Assembly (NCBI GenBank): GCA_002317385.1
Contig: DCJH01000022.1
Span: forward strand, 42,844-51,662
From: Prevotella sp. UBA1705
Lineage (GTDB): Bacteria > Bacteroidota > Bacteroidia > Bacteroidales > Bacteroidaceae
DNA: 8,819 bases
Direction: 5' to 3'
How positions within the stretch are numbered: position 1 is the first letter of the stretch; each line of letters begins with the position of its first letter. The position numbers were made by a program, and so were the translations under genes. Of the stretch, positions 6,302 to 8,819 are shown piece after piece. The notes under the pieces are model-generated. The model did not search any database and was not told the DNA's origin. It saw only the letters and a list, made by a program, of their open reading frames with translations.

Positions 6302-6333
6302 ATTGTAACATGTAATTTTGTAACAATGTAACA
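6302..6333. repeat. TGTAAC cluster
   Basis: ATTGTAACATGTAA is followed by TTTTGTAACAATGTAACAA, giving three TGTAAC words and one TGTAAT within about 30 bp. It may be a decayed tandem repeat, or coincidence in A/T-rich DNA. It adjoins the left composite repeat. Confidence 0.45.
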
Positions 6334-6337
6334 AAAA

Positions 6338-6424
6338 GAATGATGAATGACGAATGTTGAGTGACGAATGATAATTGCCTCCGCCGAATGGTAATTATGC
6401 ATTATGAATTATGCATTATGAATT
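6338..6424. repeat. Composite direct repeat, left copy, at the 3' end of the DUF5675-type gene
   Basis: Two blocks are seen. A GAATGACGAATGTTGA-type block (about 6338-6373) is followed by a spacer with CCTCCGCC. Then comes a 32-bp block at 6393-6424, two copies of AATTATGCATTATG plus AATT. The same blocks occur in the same order and orientation at 6851-6957, and the 32-bp block is identical there. The gene's stop codon (6409-6411) and last codons lie inside the 32-bp block. Confidence 0.85.
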
Positions 6425-6846
6425 GTAACCACAGTTTCCCCATCCCTCCGGATGCCATCGGTGAGGCGCTCCATGAGTAGCTGGAGGGCGGAGCGCGAGT
6501 TCACCACGCACCCGCGGTAGCGGTTCCATCCCACGAGGATACACCCTTGGGTGTCTTGCGGATAGTTGCCCACATGGATGCGGATGCCCTCGAACCCAGG
6601 CACATCCCAGACCAGGGGGAGCCATCGTCGAAACTTCAGGCTCTTGGTAATGAGCACCCGATAGGTGCCCGTGGGGATGGCCGTATGGCCTGCCACCTTG
6701 CTTTGCTTGATGTCATACTTACTCATCTCTTGGGTGAGTCCACGGTCGGTGGGTTCCAGCGTATCGCAAAGATACTCCCCATCGATGCTCAGATGTCCGA
6801 TGGTATAGTCGGACTGCTTGGCTATTCTTTGTATATCAATGTGCAT
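6409..6846 (-). CDS. DUF5675-type small protein
   Basis: The 145-residue product matches, from memory, the DUF5675 family found in phages and Bacteroidales mobile loci. Visible signatures are a short N-terminal beta pattern (HIDIQRIAKQSDYTIGHLSI), CDTLEPTDR near 27-35, AIPTGTYRV at 56-64, DVPGFEGIRIHVGN at 81-94 and DTQGCILVG at 98-106. The His91...Gly101-Cys102 arrangement recalls the HxG...S/TxGC active site of YkuD L,D-transpeptidases with shorter spacing, so a cell-wall or lysis role is possible but unproven. No signal peptide or membrane segment is seen. The open frame continues upstream to 6927, but those 27 codons are repeat sequence (HSSFNTNHSS...), so the ATG at 6846 is chosen. The C-terminal IHNA is also repeat-encoded. 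It lies 167 nt downstream of the DUF3987-type gene with no promoter box between. Confidence 0.75.
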   Translation of the reverse strand: MHIDIQRIAKQSDYTIGHLSIDGEYLCDTLEPTDRGLTQEMSKYDIKQSKVAGHTAIPTGTYRVLITKSLKFRRWLPLVWDVPGFEGIRIHVGNYPQDTQGCILVGWNRYRGCVVNSRSALQLLMERLTDGIRRDGETVVTIHNA

Positions 6847-6850
6847 AAGG

Positions 6851-6957
6851 AATGACGAATGTTGAATGTTGAGTGACGAATGATTGGTGTTGAATGATGA
6901 ATGACGAATGGGCACCGCGTTAGCCAATTATGCATTATGAATTATGCATTATGAATT
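6851..6957. repeat. Composite direct repeat, right copy, just upstream of the DUF5675-type gene
   Basis: AATGACGAATGTTGA and GTGACGAATGAT words occur as in the left copy, with one extra 7-bp ATGTTGA unit. A further partial copy (TTGAATGATGAATGACG) and the G/C-rich word GCGTTAGCC follow. The 32-bp block (6926-6957) is identical to the left copy. The two copies bracket the gene as direct repeats with about 500 bp between the identical blocks. Confidence 0.85.
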
Positions 6958-6973
6958 ATCTAAGCGTTAGCCT

Positions 6974-7025
6974 AATTTTGAATTTTGAATTTTGAAACGA
7001 AGTTCGACGAAGTCAATTTTGAATT
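6974..7025. repeat. A/T-rich period-7 repeat (AATTTTG) at the 3' end of the DUF3987-type gene
   Basis: Three AATTTTG-type units (6974-6996) are preceded by GCGTTAGCCT. CGAAGTTCGACGAAGTC follows, and then one more AATTTTGAATT (7015-7025). It is the reverse complement of the array at the SDR end (5857-5890). The final codons (SIQN) and TGA of the DUF3987-type gene lie in this tract. Confidence 0.8.
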
Positions 7026-8791
7026 GATTTCTTCCATTTCCCCCGTTCCACCTTCTCTATCCATCCGTCGGCCTTCCAGCGGTGGATGATGACACGCAGG
7101 GCAGAGAGTGACACGTCGTTGGACTTCAGCGCCTCCACGTCGCGCAGGGTGAACACCTGGGGCAGGTCGTCGAACACGGAATGGTTCGCCGTGGTGCGCT
7201 GCCCCTCCATCTCGGCCTGCACGTCCTGTTCCAACAGGGCTTTGCCAAAGAGCTTCGACTGCTCTTGGAGCACATAGTTGGCCATGCCCTCCGCAAAGTC
7301 GAGGCAGGTCTTCGACTCCTTGCCACAGAGCAACCTGAAGATCACCCCGCACCGAAACCCGATGACGGCAGCCCGCTTGCGATAGGTGTCGGTCACCATG
7401 TCCCAGGTGCGCAAGGCCTCCAGGCGCTTCGCCTCCACCCATTGCGCCATGCGCTTCCGCAGTCGGGGCGTGTCTACAAACCCCTCCGCCTCGCGGAGCC
7501 TCGTCACGTCCTCGTCGATGGCCTCCTGCTGACCATCGCTTATCTCCCGATAGCGGGGCATCGGCGCGAAAGAGTTGTCGGGCATCTCGGCCATCAGCAG
7601 GCGCGACGACAGCCCGTTCTCCACGTTGTCGTGGCGGAAACACTTCCGTAGCGCGCCATAGGTGCCGAGTATCGACCAGTTGTAGGCCACGTCTACCACT
7701 CCGCTCTCCGCCTGGTCGGAGTTGTAATCCTGTCCCCAACGGCCATGGTCGAAGCTCAATCGGTAGACATCATATTTCGACGACCACGACCCGGCGCCAT
7801 TGGTCTTCCTCAGCGTGTCGAGTTCCTCGCCAAAGGAGAACAGGGTGTGCCCACTGGAGTTCTTCATGCGCTTCAGGAGAGCGGAGCACGAGATGGTTAT
7901 GGGCACGTTTCTCACCAGCACTTCAGGGTCGGCAGGGGCCTTCTCCGTCGACTTCCTGTTGCGACGGGTCTGCCTCCACTTGTCTTCCTTGCGACGGGCC
8001 ACGGCGTCCTCCTCGTTCATCTGTCGGAGCCACACGTCGACCACATCCTTGCAGGCACTCTTGCCCGAGGCCTGCGGGCCCACGATGATGCTCATCAGTC
8101 CTAAGCGCATGCGCTTGCCATCGCTGTATTCCACCTCCACCCCGTCGGCATAGGCGCCCGCGAGGGGCATCACGGCGCAGAGCACGGGCATCTGCATCGA
8201 CGCGGGCACGCCCACCAGCGACTCCCGCAGGCCATGGCAGAGCATCTCCGCCCTCACCTGCTCCAAGCCTCCGCTGCCTTGGAGAAAGAGGGGCGAGGGT
8301 TCTCTCCCCGCGGGCTCCTTGCCCGAGGCCTCCACCGACAGATAGTCGTCGTCGTCGTCCCAGTAGGGCTCCTCGTCGTCCTGCCCGATGGCCAGCGAGG
8401 CATCGTCGCGCTGCAGACTGCCCACAATCTCCCTGATCATCTTCGAGATGCCCTTGGGCTGTTCCTTGCAGGCCGACTCCACGATGCTCCCCAGCTCGTC
8501 GTCGCCCAGTCCCAGGCGAGGCATCACCTTCATGAGCAGCTCCTTCCGGTTGTCGCAGATGGCCCTCAGGTTCACGGCCAGCCTATGGAGCTTCACATTG
8601 CGCTCGCCGGGCTGCGGCATACCTCCCGTGCGATTCCACCATTCGGAGATGATGGCAGGATAGGGTATGCCGAGGAAGGTCTCCGAAGGCTCTACTGCCT
8701 CCCCAAGCCCCTGCGAGGGAGGGGTTGTCAAATCACACTCACTTTTGCACTCATCATTACTCTCGCTCTCGCTCCTCACTTCTTGAAACAT
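7013..8791 (-). CDS. DUF3987-type P-loop ATPase
   Basis: The 592-residue product is assigned from memory to DUF3987, a primase/helicase-associated ATPase family common in Bacteroidales mobile loci. An N-terminal helical domain (about 40-130, from GIPYPAIISEWW) is followed by an acidic linker (137-150, five Asp in a row). The Walker A loop is VGPQASGKS at 237-245 (Lys244), a Walker B-like FSFGEELD is at 318-325, and SSRLLMAEMP near 396-404 offers an arginine-finger candidate (Arg397). A probable winged helix (about 538-587, FTLRDVEAL to GWIEKVERGKW) ends the protein. Residues 21-37 resemble a G/C-rich interspersed repeat. The frame stays open from 8791 to the window end (9 further codons, no stop), so the true start may lie upstream and include another domain. 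The last four residues are repeat-encoded. Confidence 0.8.
   Translation of the reverse strand: MFQEVRSESESNDECKSECDLTTPPSQGLGEAVEPSETFLGIPYPAIISEWWNRTGGMPQPGERNVKLHRLAVNLRAICDNRKELLMKVMPRLGLGDDELGSIVESACKEQPKGISKMIREIVGSLQRDDASLAIGQDDEEPYWDDDDDYLSVEASGKEPAGREPSPLFLQGSGGLEQVRAEMLCHGLRESLVGVPASMQMPVLCAVMPLAGAYADGVEVEYSDGKRMRLGLMSIIVGPQASGKSACKDVVDVWLRQMNEEDAVARRKEDKWRQTRRNRKSTEKAPADPEVLVRNVPITISCSALLKRMKNSSGHTLFSFGEELDTLRKTNGAGSWSSKYDVYRLSFDHGRWGQDYNSDQAESGVVDVAYNWSILGTYGALRKCFRHDNVENGLSSRLLMAEMPDNSFAPMPRYREISDGQQEAIDEDVTRLREAEGFVDTPRLRKRMAQWVEAKRLEALRTWDMVTDTYRKRAAVIGFRCGVIFRLLCGKESKTCLDFAEGMANYVLQEQSKLFGKALLEQDVQAEMEGQRTTANHSVFDDLPQVFTLRDVEALKSNDVSLSALRVIIHRWKADGWIEKVERGKWKKSIQN
8698..8724. 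repeat. G/C-rich inverted repeat inside the DUF3987-type 5' region
   Basis: CCTCCC (8698-8703) and GGGAGG (8717-8722) can pair around a 13-nt loop, in a stretch whose G/C-rich character differs from the DNA on either side. On the minus strand it encodes TPPSQGLGEA in frame. It resembles, from memory, G/C-rich interspersed repeats of Bacteroidales intergenic DNA. This is weak evidence that a repeat has been absorbed into the coding frame or that the real start is elsewhere. Confidence 0.4.
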
Positions 8792-8819
8792 TCTTACATC
8801 CTCTCTCTCAGAGGGACTG

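Larger units (their letters stand above)
5887..6408. other. Gene-free convergent intergenic region made of repeats
   Basis: The 522 bp between the SDR stop and the DUF5675-type stop contain no convincing gene. The stretch is filled by two TTAACTC tracts, an inverted REP pair with an internal hairpin and a period-10 repeat, a TGTAAC cluster and the left composite repeat, each listed separately. The one fairly long open frame (minus strand, 5973-6278) translates repeat sequence. Both flanking genes end here, so no promoter is expected and none is evident. Confidence 0.8.

Noticed and set aside
6847..6927. Upstream 27-codon extension of the DUF5675-type gene.
   Set aside because: It reads the GAATGACGAATG repeat and gives the typical artefact HSSFNTNHSSLNIQHSSF. 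The family-like sequence begins at MHIDIQR, so the start at 6846 is preferred.
6338..7025. Possible CRISPR-like array.
   Set aside because: The repeats are head-to-tail or composite with short irregular spacers, A/T-rich, and flank a coding gene. There are no equal-length unique spacers and no cas genes.

Overview
The window looks like a chromosomal segment from a Bacteroidales bacterium, most likely Prevotellaceae. Three things point there. The three readable promoters carry the Bacteroidetes -7 box TAnnTTTG, one of them with TTTG at the -33 position. The translation starts lack Shine-Dalgarno sequences. The intergenic DNA is full of short A/T-rich and TTAACTC-type repeats of a kind I associate with this group. 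Family and genus are inference; the window holds no rRNA or other marker that fixes them.

Left half (about 1-5075) is a housekeeping block, all on the minus strand. From its promoter at about 5068-5075 it reads sppA (inner-membrane signal peptide peptidase), lpxK (lipid A 4'-kinase), punA (trimeric purine nucleoside phosphorylase) and thiL (thiamine-monophosphate kinase). After thiL comes the 5' part of a tRNA with its own promoter, cut by the window edge. The spacing is tight: 18 nt between sppA and lpxK, a 116-nt out-of-frame overlap between lpxK and punA, and 106 nt with a strong hairpin between punA and thiL. The four products serve envelope upkeep, purine salvage and cofactor synthesis, so the operon shares expression rather than one pathway.

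On the plus strand, diverging from sppA, is a classical short-chain dehydrogenase/reductase (5143-5886). Its promoter lies so close to the ATG that the mRNA should be leaderless or nearly so.

Right half (about 5857-8819) is accessory DNA. Two minus-strand genes, a DUF3987-type P-loop ATPase (7013-8791, possibly longer) followed by a DUF5675-type small protein (6409-6846), face the SDR gene. Proteins of these types are common in Bacteroidales mobile or phage-derived loci. The 522 bp between the convergent genes, and the 166 bp between the two accessory genes, consist almost entirely of repeats. There is a BIME-like pair of inverted REP hairpins with 5' GTAG tetranucleotides (6027-6247), another hairpin and a period-10 tandem repeat inside it, period-8 TTAACTC tracts, and A/T-rich period-7 and period-14 arrays. 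The same composite repeat sits in the same orientation on both sides of the DUF5675 gene. The repeats also supply the last codons and stop codons of three neighbouring genes.

The best candidates for something little described are the repeat-bounded DUF5675 cassette next to a DUF3987 ATPase, and the GTAG-type REP pair. No transposase, integrase, CRISPR array or recognised defence gene is visible.
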